A model generated the notes under the pieces. The model saw nothing but the letters and a program-made list of their open reading frames with translations, had not been told where the DNA came from and did no database searches. From Acrasis kona (lineage: Eukaryota; Heterolobosea; Eutetramitea; Acrasida; Acrasidae), in assembly GCA_026419775.2 (NCBI GenBank), contig JAOPGA020000768.1:1-64000 (forward strand): a stretch of 64,000 nucleotides of DNA, written 5' to 3'. Shown one piece after another: positions 23,248-35,255 of the stretch (the first letter of the stretch is position 1; the number at the start of each line of letters is the position of its first letter). The translations under genes were made by a program, and so were the position numbers.

Positions 23248-25271
23248 TTATTTACAATTAATGGGTAGTCTTTTTTCTTTTACACGTGATAGTCTCAAAT
23301 CACGGAGGTATTGTTCCACAAGAGGAGATTCTCTCTTCTTTGCGGCAGCGTTGAACTTTTTGTATTGTGGTTTTTTTGGTTCTTTTGGATCGATAAAACA
23401 TTTTCTTCTCTCCTCTACTTTTCCATCTTTTTGGTTTTCTTGATTTTCAAACGGCTTGTGTTGTCCGGTGCGAACACCAGTGAAGTTTGTAAACATGACA
23501 CTGTTAAATGGTAACGATCCAGTTTTCCGTCTGAATAGGTGCCTTTCCAACAGCATACGATGTTTTTTATCAAAGTCGATTTCCTCTTCCAACTGCTCTT
23601 CGTTTAAATAGTCCTCGTCAATGTCAAAGCGATCCTCCATAGCCGCCATATCTATATCGTTTTCATCAATTTCATTAATAAAATACTCCTCATCTTTATT
23701 CTGTCTTTTCATTTTGTCCACTGCCTTGATGGCATTCTTCCTCTCGACCTCTATTCTATCAAGTTGTTTTCTCTTCCATTCTTGAAATTGTCCCCTACGA
23801 TAAGTGAGCACTCTATCCTCCAAGTGAGATTTTTCTTTTTCGTAAAGTGTTTCGATTTCAGGTTGACTCGATCGATTTTGTTCCAATTCCTCCATTTCTT
23901 TATCGTATTCTTCATACAACCGATCAATCTTTTCCAACATGATTCTTCTGTTACTGGATTTCAACAGCTTTGTTCGGTTAATCAAAATGACCTTTCTTAC
24001 GGCATTCTTGAATCGTATGTAAAGTGGAATGTTTTCTTCTTGTTGCTCTGTAGTGATGCGAGGCGTTATTACCCATTTTGTATTGTTTTGATCGTAGTCG
24101 ACTTTTAGAAAATTGTTCGTTACAGAATAATGACTCATTTTAGTGAGGGTGGAGGGCTGAGAAGCTCTCCTCGATAGAGCTGAAAAAGGCCTGTCAGTTA
24201 AAGTATGCAAAGATGGTGAAGATCTATTGGCTAAGTAAGCTATACTGGATTTCCTTGATGAAGGACATATGCTCGACCTTCTAGAATCCAATTCTACCGC
24301 AGCTAGGCTGGGCTTGCGCGAAGCTACAAAGCTAGATCTTCTGGAGCTAAAGTTGGAGTGGTTAGGAGTAGATCTACCACTGTTGATTAGCTTTTCTTCT
24401 GGTAGGGTCAATAGCTCTCCAGGTGGATGTATAGTACACGTTCTTAATGGTTCGAACACTCCAAAAAACCACTTGTTGATGACGCACTTCAGGTAGTGCT
24501 GAAACTCTTGTCTCTCGAAATCTTCAATGTTATTTTGAAATGTAGATCCAAAAGCATAGAACAGGCACTTTGGCATCAACGAAGAGTATATTCTTTCGAT
24601 GTTGTCGTTTGTCAAGTCCAACCTCTTCATATTGCGATTTTGCACACTGTCTACTGGTTTGTGCTGAATTAGGAAAAATGATACTTCGGTGTAGTTACGA
24701 GCCATGCGTGAAAACATTGTTTTCATGTCTTGTTTTAAATCTCTACCTTCTCTTACGTTGAGGTGTGAACCGTAGTACTCCAATAGTACGTACCAAAATG
24801 CATCCAATAGAAAATTTTTATTTGGTTCTGATAGAAATACACTGTTGAATGTCAACCGATTTTTGATGGATTGGGTTTCTTTGGGATAGTATTTATCTAG
24901 ACATTTCTTGATAACTTTTGTTGAATCTATGACTGGTTAACTTAATTTATTGTATTAATAATTACCTGTATTGGTGGATGGAAATGCAGCAGGAAGTACA
25001 CCTTCAAAAGATACAGGTAGCTCTAAGGTTGCAAGTGTCTCCTTTATAAAAATGTCAGGATCAACTTTACCCCTTGGATTCTTATCCTCTCTGGATAACT
25101 TCTTTTTCTACCGGAGGGGATTGCTTTTGAGTAGAAGTTGCGACTTCAGTTAGAAATGTTGACCCTATTCTCATAATGCGGTTACGATTATCATCGCCTT
25201 TTGGGGATTTGTTGTAAATGAGATGCTGGATTGTAAATTAATCAATCTAGTAGTACTAATGCTTTCTTCAT
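23248..25271 (-). CDS. FAM227-family protein
   Basis: The main exon 24932-23248 and the preceding exon 25107-24966 are joined by a 33-nt intron. Further 5' exons 25225-25145 and 25271-25257 keep the frame but use a poor donor (GTCGCA) and a 31-nt intron, so the first 32 residues are tentative; the model gives 640 residues. The conserved region NKNFLLDAFWYVLLEYYG, FSRMARNYTEVSFFL and ERIYSSLMPKCLFYAFGSTF matches the FAM227 domain. A serine/arginine-rich linker with repeated SRRSS/SRKSS and a long charged coiled coil follow. FAM227 proteins are poorly understood; their distribution suggests a link to cilia (established knowledge, not seen here). AATAAA overlaps the stop. Confidence 0.75.
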
Positions 25272-25426
25272 TAAACAGCATTTTTGTACATTGTTATATT
25301 CAATACTGACATGATCACAAGAACTAATAATTAAAAAAAAATTTACATTGACATTAAGATGGCGAACTTTAATTTAAAGTTGACCGTTAACAGAGGCAAA
25401 TCGATTTTAAAAATATAATCGTTGGG

Positions 25427-26107
25427 ATGCACCCCATGAAGATGCCACGGAGGGTGGAGCCACGAAAAAATACAAAACAGAGAATAAAGCAAATGTTACA
25501 CTCTCAAAGCAACAAGGAAAATGAAAAAATCTCGAATTCAATGGATACAAAATCAGAAAAGAAGAGTACTAGATCTCTAAAGGAAGCTCTTATGATGATA
25601 AATGATATGGGGGGATACTCTTCGTACGAAACCAAGGAACAAAAGAGTTTGATGCTCCACAACATATCCTTAATACCTTGTGAGCATGTTACTGACGATG
25701 AGGACGATGACATTATAATGAATTTTGGTGTTTTAGACGAGCAAGAAGAATCATGCATAGAAGAATTAAACTTTGACAAAGTTTCGCCAATTACAAATCG
25801 GCATGTTTTCAGTGATGATTGGTCAAGTATTCTAGAAACACCCACAAAAGACCACTGTTCTAATTTATTCAAAGAGCTTGTAACAACGAAACCCGAGGAG
25901 AACACCGCTGCTATAGACAAGGAACATCAAAACATTAAGCCAAAAGACGCAGAAGCCATAAGTGAAGTCCAAACGGACGTTCCTTCCCTTATGAACAGGA
26001 TAGCAGAACTAGAAGTTCAACTCAAGGACATTTCAAAGGAGAGAGACCTTTGGAGAGAGAAGTTTCTTGAGTTGAAACAACAGAATGTAAAAAATATCAA
26101 ACTATAA
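25427..26107 (+). CDS. Hypothetical coiled-coil protein
   Basis: A single-exon frame of 226 residues. The N-terminus is strongly basic (MHPMKMPRRVEPRKNTKQRI), the middle is acidic (DDEDDD), and the last 45 residues form a leucine-rich coiled coil (IAELEVQLKDISKERDLWRE). No family is recognised. The basic head and dimerising tail would suit a scaffold or nuclear protein, but this is not supported further. Confidence 0.6.
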   Translation: MHPMKMPRRVEPRKNTKQRIKQMLHSQSNKENEKISNSMDTKSEKKSTRSLKEALMMINDMGGYSSYETKEQKSLMLHNISLIPCEHVTDDEDDDIIMNFGVLDEQEESCIEELNFDKVSPITNRHVFSDDWSSILETPTKDHCSNLFKELVTTKPEENTAAIDKEHQNIKPKDAEAISEVQTDVPSLMNRIAELEVQLKDISKERDLWREKFLELKQQNVKNIKL

Positions 26108-26218
26108 ACCATTATTCAACAAAGCCAGTTTCGTTTGTTTCTTTACAATAGTTGTAAATTACAAAAATTGAATACAAAAAATAGGACTTTAAGCACATAC
26201 ACAAGATCATAAAGAATC

Positions 26219-28689
26219 ATGAAGGCTGAGGTTAGTTTATCATTCAGATCCCGAATAACAAACATAGAAACTTGAAAATATATTACAAGCCGCACCGACC
26301 AAAGTGTGTCCACTACTTGAACATTACTTTAGAGAGAACGAAGATATATCAGAGAAGGAAGCCACTGCATTCAACTCTACATCATCAAATAAGATACATG
26401 ACTTGTTATCAGACGTAAAGTCCAACACCACTCACTCAGTGTCAACTAACAACATGAAGGAAGTTAACAAGGACCAAGAGACTATCGACCATGACAATGC
26501 AGTCATCATTCTTAAATTCTTGGATTGTATTTGTCAGTACGACGATGCTTGTAAACTATTAATCACATCCAACATCTTGAATCCAATGTGCCAACTCATG
26601 ATCAAATGTAAAAAGTTCTTGGCATCCTCATGGACCATCGAAGATAGTTCAACTCTCATCAAGAAAAAGATTGTTTGGAACAAGACCCTTTCAACCTTAC
26701 TGATCGCAATGAATACAATCATACTTGGAGATGAAGGTGAGTGATTACAAACAACAAGTTGACTGACACATGAAGAGGACATCAAGCAAGAGTGTGGAGA
26801 TGCCTTCATCCTACATTTGGCCAATATTGTATCAGAGAAGCGTTATAATGTGGAGTTGAGAAGATTTGCAGGAGAAAACATTAATGGTCTTTTGAAAAAG
26901 TGCAAACACAATAAGGATTTACTTTTACCAGAGAATCATGACATTCAACACATGTAAGAATCAATCATTTTCATTTTCATAACATACTAGGAAGGAACTT
27001 GCAACTGGAATCATTGCAGCAGGAGATTATGCCATCCAAGCAAACATCACGGAAACGCTTTATCGCATTTCTGCCAATGGAGTCTTGAACGACAAACAGC
27101 TCAACGCCATCTTTAGTTCATTCGACAAGAAGGACAAGATTATCGTTTCGTTCCAAGCCATACGTGGTGATCCCTACTTTCTAAAAGACATTAGAGCCTT
27201 CCTCATGACCGTAAACGAAACGCTCACCATCACCAAGAGATGCAGCGTTCGTAGTTTTCAATGCACAAAGCTCCACTTGGGTTCCTACGAATCATGTGAT
27301 GCCAAATATGTTGACTTTGGAGATGAAAGATTATCATTCTACTCTAGGATACCTAATCAAGATAAAGCATTGGTGGATATTGAGTACAGACACTTGAGAA
27401 CATTTAGACTCAATTACAAACAAGGTGCCATCATGGTTCAACTAAGCAAAGCACTACAGGATTTTCATCAAGTGTACAATCAAGACAATGAACAGGATTA
27501 CATCAAAATACACCTCAACAATAATGACCTGTTGATCGTGAAGCATGAAATTGCGCCCATCATATCCGAGTGTAGGCACAAGGACAAAGACAAGGAGGAA
27601 CTCATGGAGCGCATATCATCGGGTCCCAGAATGTCCACCACATTGGCCATCCACACCGTGAATCAAACACTTTCGCAACAACAATCAGTCACAATGGATG
27701 ATCAAATCACCACACAATTAACCAATGTATCCAGAGAGAATAAATTATCAGTCATGGATGAACCCATCGTAGAACAAGTGGTGGAAATCACCAAACAAGT
27801 AGAAAAGACACCTGACGCCGTTCAACAAGTCACCACGATTGAAAAAAAAAAGAAGAAGAAGAAACTTATCAACAAGAATACACCAACGAAAAAGACACAA
27901 CCAACTACACAAAACAGTGCTACCAAATCTCAACAAAAGTCATCGCCACCACAATCATCAAATAACAATTTGACAATCACCAACATTCAATCAGATGATG
28001 ATGACGAACACAAATTAAAGAATTGGAACGAATTAATCCAAACCAAAACAACGCAAGTAAAAGCAATCACCATGCCCTCTAAATCAGATTACGAATCGCT
28101 CGAAGAACAAGAACCAGCTGTCGCCATCAAAACGTTAAAGAGAAAACGAATTGTCAGCGATCACGATTCACAAGACACTGAGGATGAATCCAATTTGATT
28201 CAAGGCATCGTTGGATTGGTACAGACCAGTTACAAGACCAACCTAGACAAGAAGAAACGCAAGGCATCGCACGTCAGAGATCACATTCATCAATTATTGA
28301 ATCAACAACGAGATGGTCACGTCGAATGGTACAATAAGGAAAAGGAACAAATCGTTTCGCAATTCAAAGATCAAATCGAAGAAACACAAAAAACAATTGT
28401 TGGGCTGTCCAAAAAGATGAAGAGCACTTATACCAAATTTCAAAATGAAATTTCTAGTCATGCACAGAATCATGCAATCTTGTCGGAGAATTTGGACAAG
28501 TTGAAGGAGGCCACCAAGAATGCTGTGGCTGTGTTGGATAAAAAGTACAAGCAGAGGATCGAGAGCGATGAGAGCGAGATCAAGAAGGAATTGGTCGTGT
28601 TGGATCAAATCATCAAGGACATGGACAAGAAGGGTAATCATTCGAATCTTGCCGATAAGATTAAACGTGCATTTGATTTGTTACAATAA
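26219..28689 (+). CDS. SYCP2-like meiotic chromosome axis protein
   Basis: Exons 26219-26230, 26268-26736, 26776-26953 and 26991-28689 (introns 37, 39 and 37 nt) give 785 residues. The first exon codes for only four residues but splices in frame. Residues 1-250 are helical and armadillo-like, with FAGENINGLLKKCK and GIIAAGDYAIQANITETLYR as in SYCP2. A beta-rich segment follows (TKLHLGSYESCDAKYVDFG, ERLSFYSRI, YIKIHLNNNDLL), matching the Spt16M-like part of SYCP2 cores. A disordered basic region (KKKKKKLINKN) leads to a C-terminal coiled coil. SYCP2, Red1 and ASY3 share this plan and build the axis of meiotic chromosomes with HORMA proteins. AATAAA overlaps the stop (28685-28690). The match is by pattern recognition and needs a profile search. 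Confidence 0.72.
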
Positions 28690-28711
28690 AATGTTTATTG
28701 TTTACGCTTGT

Positions 28712-29674
28712 TTATACAATCATTTTTACCAAATTCCCAGTGATTTGATCCACCGAGAAGACACATCTACCTTGTTTGTAAGCTGCAACGTTGGTAAGAG
28801 GTCTGTTTTGTTCGGAGTTGATTTCATGAATGAACATTCTTTTTAATAAATCATACTTGACCAACATGCCATCATATTTACGTATTCCATATACCACGTT
28901 GTCTGAGCTGACGCTCAAATCGAGTAGTTTCTCGTCGGCTTTTATCCATGTATTTGATTGTTCTGACCATTTTACTGCTTCGTCGTTCATGTCCAGGCCC
29001 CATAGTTCTGATTTTCCAATGGCGCCTCTTCCACCCACCGATATCTTTTTAATCTTTTCCGAACCTAACCGTCTCCACTGACATTTGCCTCTTCTTAATA
29101 CGTGTATATGCACGTACACTGGTAAATAATCTGAAGTTATCGCAAAGATTTTCCTGCTAGAGCGATTTGAAATGCTTTTGAAAGAGTAACAATTAATGTC
29201 CTGTGATAATGGCTCCATAGTACGATGGGAACCCATCTTGTAAATTCGACCACAGTCCTTGTCCACACCAAACAACACTCCCTTCTTCGTTACACTAATA
29301 CTCTCAAATGATATTGTTGATTCAAATGGCTTCCATAGACCTGTGTTGGTCTCCTGATGCAATAACTGAAACAAGCGACCCAACTGCGTAAGCCCCCATA
29401 TTTGATTATTTGACCCTATGGATATTGTGAATACAGGGTCATCGATCGGCTGCGGGATGGGTGATGGTTCGTAAATTGCTTCGTAATATTGAAAAGTCCT
29501 CGAATCAAATGTAACGTGTTTTTTTGTATCGATTGTATCTAACTTTTTCGTTGCCACCTCCTCATCGCTAGAATCTGTCACATTCTCTTCTATGCTCGAT
29601 GCCATGTCTGAGGATTGTATTGAAAATAGATCATCAATTTGAAAGATGTTATCAAGATATTGAGGACATGCCAT
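28712..29674 (-). CDS. Tectonin-like beta-propeller protein
   Basis: A single-exon protein of 320 residues. After an acidic N-terminus, repeats of about 40-50 residues appear: VFTISIGSNNQIWGL...GRLFQLL, ISVTKKGVLFGVDKDCGRIYKM, ISVGGRGAIGKSELWGLD, LSVSSDNVVYGIRKYDGMLVKY. The pattern [IV]SVG..G.[VI][WFY]G[VLI]....G.[IL]... is that of tectonin propellers, found in lectins and in TECPR autophagy proteins. There are roughly five to six blades. It has no signal peptide, so a cytosolic role is likely. The ligand is unknown. Confidence 0.7.
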   Translation of the reverse strand: MACPQYLDNIFQIDDLFSIQSSDMASSIEENVTDSSDEEVATKKLDTIDTKKHVTFDSRTFQYYEAIYEPSPIPQPIDDPVFTISIGSNNQIWGLTQLGRLFQLLHQETNTGLWKPFESTISFESISVTKKGVLFGVDKDCGRIYKMGSHRTMEPLSQDINCYSFKSISNRSSRKIFAITSDYLPVYVHIHVLRRGKCQWRRLGSEKIKKISVGGRGAIGKSELWGLDMNDEAVKWSEQSNTWIKADEKLLDLSVSSDNVVYGIRKYDGMLVKYDLLKRMFIHEINSEQNRPLTNVAAYKQGRCVFSVDQITGNLVKMIV

Positions 29675-29816
29675 TTAAGGTGAATTTCTTATTAATTTGA
29701 TTGAGAGCGCGGTCACTACCGAACAACTTTTAAATAGCTTTAGTTCTAAAGGTGGTGAGGACAAAGCTGTTACGTGAACAAGTTAAAAGCAGGGTTACAA
29801 ATCACATTTTAATATA

Positions 29817-31048
29817 TCATTCAACAACTCTTTCATTAATAGGTATCGAAGATTCATCCACAGAGATTTGTTCCTCCCTTTTTTGTACTTCTTGCTGTGT
29901 AACTTTTTTTGTGTATTCCTCCTCATCTATCACGTTATATGTGATGAGGCCTACCAATATCACCGCAAAAGCAATGTAAAACAAGTAACCAACCTACAAG
30001 TTGATGAGTCGTTGTGGAGTGGTTTAGTACGTACCTCTTTTTTAAAAATGAAAATACTGGCAAGTAACGCCCAAGCACCAGAAGACAAGAAGGACAGGTT
30101 CATAAAAGTGGCAGAAGAGGAGTGAATAAGGAAGGGTACCAATGAATAAAATAAAAAGAGGCAAACACCAAACCCAATCAAATAACCAGCCACACCTGCA
30201 CCCCATTTTACTTCCCTTATTTGAGTAAACTCAAGAGCGAAAAGTTGAATAGTGTTGATCACGCCACCAAACAATCCAATCATGGACAAGTATTCTACAA
30301 TGTGATAAAATTCGACAAACCAGGAGAACTTGGGCTGTGCTTCGTCTAAAGCCATTCCCGCTTCAACTTCAACATCATCAACAAACTCAGATGTTTCTGG
30401 ATCAGAACCAACAACTGCTCCAGATGAGCTCTGCTCCTGTCTCTTGATAACAAATTCTTGAGACACGTTCGATATAGCATAGAGCACAGCACCAATCAAG
30501 CAACACACGTCGCCGATGAGTTGGTTGACGTCAAGCTTGGAAGGATTCAAGACGTCGTTTATAATAAGGGTGGCAAGACCAATTAAACAAATGATTGCAC
30601 CTACTACATGTGTCCAATTATATCTTCTTTTTAAAAATATTCTACTCAGAACCATTACACAAGGTATTGTGAAGCAGTTCAACAACATGATAGATGTAAT
30701 GGTTGTATAACGATAAGCCAATACAACAAGATAATTTCCTTCCACATCCGCAAATGCAATGAAGGCATACATCCACCATTTAATGTTCCAGCCCATTTGG
30801 TACCGGATCTTGTAGACTAAGAGGATCGGTACATAAGCTATTACCAATAAAGCATAATTAAAAGTGTTTTGTAGTGTGGGAATGTTAATGTTTAATCCGC
30901 TAAGATACTCTGAGAACACCCCTGTGCTCGTCAATAATAGCACAAGAATTTGTGAAAATATGATCAGTCCTAAAAGTCTTAACGACTTGAACAATACGGT
31001 CCTCCAATTGTCTTTGATGTATTCTGCTGCTTTCTTTTTGAATGCCAT
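29817..31048 (-). CDS. SLC35F1/F2-type membrane transporter
   Basis: Exons 31048-30035 and 29993-29817 (intron 41 nt) give 396 residues with about ten transmembrane helices of the EamA/DMT fold. Diagnostic stretches are FADVEGNYLVVLAYRYTTIT, LIGDVCCLIGAVLYAISNVSQE and MIGLFGGVINTIQ, which match the SLC35F1/F2/F6 branch. An acidic loop (SDPETSEFVDDVEVEAG) lies between the two halves. The second exon adds the last helix and a 40-residue charged tail. Substrates of this branch are not well established. Confidence 0.88.
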
Positions 31049-31141
31049 TTTGTGTGGTCAACTTCAAAAATGAATCCGTTCTGATTCACACATCTAATCG
31101 GTCAAATTCGAATTTAACTCGTCCTAATTCACAGAACAAAC

Positions 31142-32505
31142 ATGACCGTGGTGGAGAGCAGAACAGTCGTAACAACAGAATTGACTGATGAAGACTTGAA
31201 GCTTATGGGAACAGAACAAGAACCAGTGGACAATGGTTTGATTTATTTTATCATGCTTTTAAACGGAGCTGGTGTATTGTTCCCATGGAACGCTTTCTTG
31301 AGTGCACCTGACTACTTTGCGTAAGACGAACACATTTTACGACTTTCTTAACAATACTGAATAGCCGTTATGGAGATGGTTTCATGTCATACGTCTCAGT
31401 TGCATACTCCATTCCTAATCTACTCACACTGATAATCTTGGTGTTGGTTGGAAGAAGAATTCCAATGCTTCTTAAGACGATTCCTTCATACATTTGCCTT
31501 TTCCTTATACTTATTGCAGTGCCCGTTCTTGGATTTGCCGGAGTCAATACCAACGCTGGTTTCTACATTACCCTAACACTGGTATGTCTTCTTGGTATCT
31601 CATCATCAATACTACAAGGAGGTATATTTGGTCTTGCAGGCATGCTACCAAGCACAATCACGCAAGCCGTGATGAGTGGCAATGGATTATCGGCAGTGGT
31701 CGTCATTTTGATTCGTATCGTGTGCAAGGTCGCCACAGAGTTCAAGAACATTGACCCAGAAGACAAGGATGCAGTGGAACGTGCTCTACTAATATCCACA
31801 TCAGTATACTTTTTTGTGAGCGCAGCATTCATGATCATTTGCTTGATTTCCTTCATTTTCATTTTACGTACGGACTACATTAAGTACTACATTAGAAAAT
31901 CAGAACAAACCACCGTCAGCCAAAGCGGCGTCGTTAATGAGATGGCCAAGTATGATCGTTATCAAAACATTGAGGAGTCTGCTGAAGTAAAAGTCAGCGT
32001 CATAACTGTGTTCAGAAAGATTTGGTTGATGGCATTTTGTGTATTTTTTGTTTTTGCTGTAACGTTCCCAATCTTCCCTGGTTTCTGTTTCATTGTACCA
32101 AGCTCTTTCCAAGGAAACTTGAAGTGGCTTGATTGGTATCCCATTGTAATCGTTGCTATTTTTAGTTTTGGTGATTTTATTGGAAGGACTTTGCCAAAGT
32201 GGGTTGTCGTGTTCTCGCCAGACACACTCGTCATTCCAGTTCTATTGAGATCTTTATTCATAGCGCTATACCTTTTGTGCCTAGTTCCTAGAGTATTCGC
32301 ACACGATGCCATCCCATTGACATTGATGTTCTTTATTGCATTCACCAACGGTTACTTCAGCAGTCTACCAATGATGTTCGCTCCTGGAAAGGTACTCGAT
32401 CATGAGAGACAAACAGCCGGTACCATGATGACATTGTTCTTGGTTGGAGGTATTATGGTTGGAAGCAACTTCGGAAGACTTTTGATTTTCTTGTATGGAT
32501 TTTAA
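31142..32505 (+). CDS. Equilibrative nucleoside transporter (ENT/SLC29)
   Basis: Exons 31142-31320 and 31365-32505 (intron 44 nt) give 439 residues with about eleven helices. The first helix contains GAGVLFPWNAFLSAPDYF, the ENT signature. ISSSILQGGIFGLAGMLPS matches helix 4-5 of the family and FTNGYFSSLPMMFAP the segment near helix 10. The family moves nucleosides or nucleobases across the plasma membrane or endomembranes, with or without protons. The gene is divergent from the SLC35F gene, with starts 93 bp apart. Confidence 0.93.
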
Positions 32506-32535
32506 AGTGTATTTTGAAATAAAAGTAAAATTTTT

Positions 32536-34146
32536 TTAATGAACCAATACATCAGTCCCATTTACATTTAATGTTTCGTTGTTGCTCTCGATGGCCTTGT
32601 TCTGACTTGTACTAGATTTGCGGTTCCCACACGCCTTCAGCTGCTCTATTGGATCGGTGTTTGCATCAATATTGAATACATCATAAAACTCTTGTATCAA
32701 ATTTTCACACGTCGCGGTGAGTTGTGGTAAGTGGGTTGTCAAGAAGGTTTGCTTTGGAATTTGGCGATCTGGAGGAGAGTATGAAAAGACGCTACCGAAT
32801 ACAATGGCAAGGTTGGTGGGCTTCATAAGGTTAACGTCTGCGTATTTTGTTTGTGAATGTAATAAACTGCAAGTATAGAAAAGTAAGTCCCTGTTCGCTT
32901 GAGGCAAAACTCCTACCAACTCCTTCAACTTTCTTATACGAACATCTCTGTCTGGATCCTTGCTCGCTTCCATTACCAAGTCATAATGTTTGTAAGGTAT
33001 CAACGGCTCTGGAAGCTCTCTAAGAAATAGTTTAAACAGCCCGGCAACGGTATGTTCGTCCTCATTCCCATTCAACTCCACGTTTCCTCCAACACTTCTG
33101 TCCCACTGTGTCTCGTAGTCTCTAATCTTATTCTTGTTACCACTCACTCTAAATAGTCCTTGAGTTTTCAAACTGGTGTGGTGTAGTCTAGTCAGACACT
33201 TGTATGCGAGATCAGGGACAATTAAATCTGCTTGGTCCGGTCGCGACATGAGGTCTTTCAAGTGAACACCAAAAGTAACTTTTCGTTGTGTTTCTGCATC
33301 ATACCGACATTGAACCTTGACTTGTAATTTTCCAGCTGCACGCTCTCCGACATTAACAGGTCTCAATGGATACCAGTCATCCAAATCATTGCTACTGCGG
33401 GCGGAGTCGATTTTAAGGTACACTTGTCCCAAAGCATCGTGATGGTTTTTAGCATCAAAAACAACAATGAGAAGGTCTTCTGGCATCTTATGTATTTGAA
33501 ATTTAAAGGTGCCACCTTGCGTCCATTTTGGGTCAGAACTTCTTGGAATGGTTTCTGTCTTCTTCGCCTCTCTATCCATTATAACTAAACAATAATGGTC
33601 TCCGTGAGCGCCATTGCACGGAAGTAGATCCTTAGCCTGGCTGATGGTGACGGATACTTCTGCAGTCATGTTCCATTCTTCCTCAACTTTGGGTGATTGT
33701 TTTTGACAAAGCTCAACTGCTTCTTTACAAGAACTTATCCAATTATCCTTATCATTATAGTCAAGACATTGGAATTGTATATGTCTCAAGTCGCTCACTA
33801 AATCAAATTGGAACCGCTTGGTTTCGTAGTCTGTTTTGTCCTCAAACTTCAAACCAGTTTCATTCAATTCAATGTACTTGTTTGTATTTTGGTTCCTCTG
33901 CAGTGAGTCATGGTCAAAAATATACAATCCATTTGGGGACAAAATAACAAATACTAACTTGTCTCTTGGAGAAAGCACCTTCCTACCTCTATTGTGTAAT
34001 GTGCGTTTCGTAAGGTATCCTTGCCTCAACGTGGGCAAAATGTCTTTCCTTTCTACAGATTTTGAGGTGTCATATAACGGAGGAAGACAAGACATAGTGA
34101 GTTGTATTTTTGATTGCAAACGGTAGGAACAGATGACAATTGACAT
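32536..34146 (-). CDS. PH-C2-RhoGAP protein
   Basis: A single-exon protein of 536 residues. A PH domain spans about residues 42-147 (RQGYLTKRTL ... DNWISSCKEAVEL), a C2 domain about 163-280 (VSVTISQAKDLLPCN, HYCLVIMD, SDPKWTQGGTFKF) and a RhoGAP domain about 292-500. The arginine finger is Arg333 in TQGLFRVSGN, and FKLFLRELPEPL and MKPTNLAIVFG complete the fold. It should inactivate Rho/Rac-type GTPases at membranes chosen by the PH and C2 domains. The last 40 residues are low-complexity. ATTAAA overlaps the stop. Confidence 0.9.
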   Translation of the reverse strand: MSIVICSYRLQSKIQLTMSCLPPLYDTSKSVERKDILPTLRQGYLTKRTLHNRGRKVLSPRDKLVFVILSPNGLYIFDHDSLQRNQNTNKYIELNETGLKFEDKTDYETKRFQFDLVSDLRHIQFQCLDYNDKDNWISSCKEAVELCQKQSPKVEEEWNMTAEVSVTISQAKDLLPCNGAHGDHYCLVIMDREAKKTETIPRSSDPKWTQGGTFKFQIHKMPEDLLIVVFDAKNHHDALGQVYLKIDSARSSNDLDDWYPLRPVNVGERAAGKLQVKVQCRYDAETQRKVTFGVHLKDLMSRPDQADLIVPDLAYKCLTRLHHTSLKTQGLFRVSGNKNKIRDYETQWDRSVGGNVELNGNEDEHTVAGLFKLFLRELPEPLIPYKHYDLVMEASKDPDRDVRIRKLKELVGVLPQANRDLLFYTCSLLHSQTKYADVNLMKPTNLAIVFGSVFSYSPPDRQIPKQTFLTTHLPQLTATCENLIQEFYDVFNIDANTDPIEQLKACGNRKSSTSQNKAIESNNETLNVNGTDVLVH

Positions 34147-34401
34147 GGACGTGTGATTAGCATTACAACAGAATCAGACAGAGAATGTGGTGATAACGGC
34201 AATAAAACAAATACTTTCTTTTGACAAAGTTTGTGTCTTCTTTCCGAATGCGAATCAATTTTTGTTAGGTAAATCAGCCCTCTACTTTTATTGACTCATT
34301 TTTGTTGAGCTTAAAAGGTCTATGTTTGTCTTCAACACACAAAACAATCCAACAAAAGCACAACTTAACAGTAAAAACAACAATAATGGAATTAAAGAGT
34401 T

Positions 34402-35255
34402 TTATTCCTTCTTCTTATTTAAAATCGGTGGAATAGTTGTGCTCAAAGGCCTTATTTTTTCGAGCAGAGATTCCATCTGCTTCCTCGTCTCTTCTTTGAG
34501 CTTCTCAATATCGTCGGGGAATTTGTAATTCTTTGTAGAGATTGGTGTGCCTGCAGTAATGTTACCAACGCTAAATCCCATTAACAAACTTCCTCTTCTA
34601 ATCGCGGGAGCGCTTCCTGCTAGTGCCAAAGGCAAAACATCAGCTCCAGTTTCTATTGCAAGACGAAAAGCGCCATCTTTGAATGGCAATAGTACGTCGT
34701 TGTGGCTTCTAGTGCCCTCTGGGAAGAAAATGACAGGTACACCCTTGTCTATCCATGATTTACATTTTGTCATTGCATTTTTAATGCTGTCTCTCTCCGT
34801 CCTCACAATTCCTATGTCGCCTAAAATTTTATAAAGGTTTGTATAAAATGTGAATGAATACCTGAGAACCGTTGCATCCAACCAAAGATTGGAACATTGA
34901 ATACAGAGCTTTTCGTTAAGAACTTCATCTCGAATGGTAGCATTGATACTAGAATTGGGTCGCTGATTGAAGAGTGATTACAGACGAAAATTGTCTTTGA
35001 GGACAATTTGATCTTCTTTACTCTCTCCTTCTCATAAACATTAAAACTCCACATTGGGTTGAGATATTTACACCATAGCACTATTACCCCTCTAAAAAAC
35101 ACACCAGAGCAATACCTTTGTGGGTCGAAATAATAAGTGACTAGCCAAGTTAGGAACTGGAAGGGGAAAGTGAGAATGAATAAAAGTATGATAGTGAGCC
35201 AACCCCATATCGAGAAAAATATCGAAACAGCTTTGTTTTTCCTGATATCCCCCAT
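34402..35255 (-). CDS. 1-acylglycerol-3-phosphate O-acyltransferase (PlsC type)
   Basis: Exons 35255-34862 and 34820-34402 (intron 41 nt) give 270 residues. Two hydrophobic N-terminal helices precede the catalytic NHSSISD (His94-x4-Asp99). FLTKSSVFNVPIFGW forms motif II, FFPEGTRS motif III and VLPLALAG motif IV. The enzyme makes phosphatidic acid from lysophosphatidic acid at the ER membrane. The first ATG of the frame is at 35255. AATAAA overlaps the stop (34401-34406). Confidence 0.92.
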
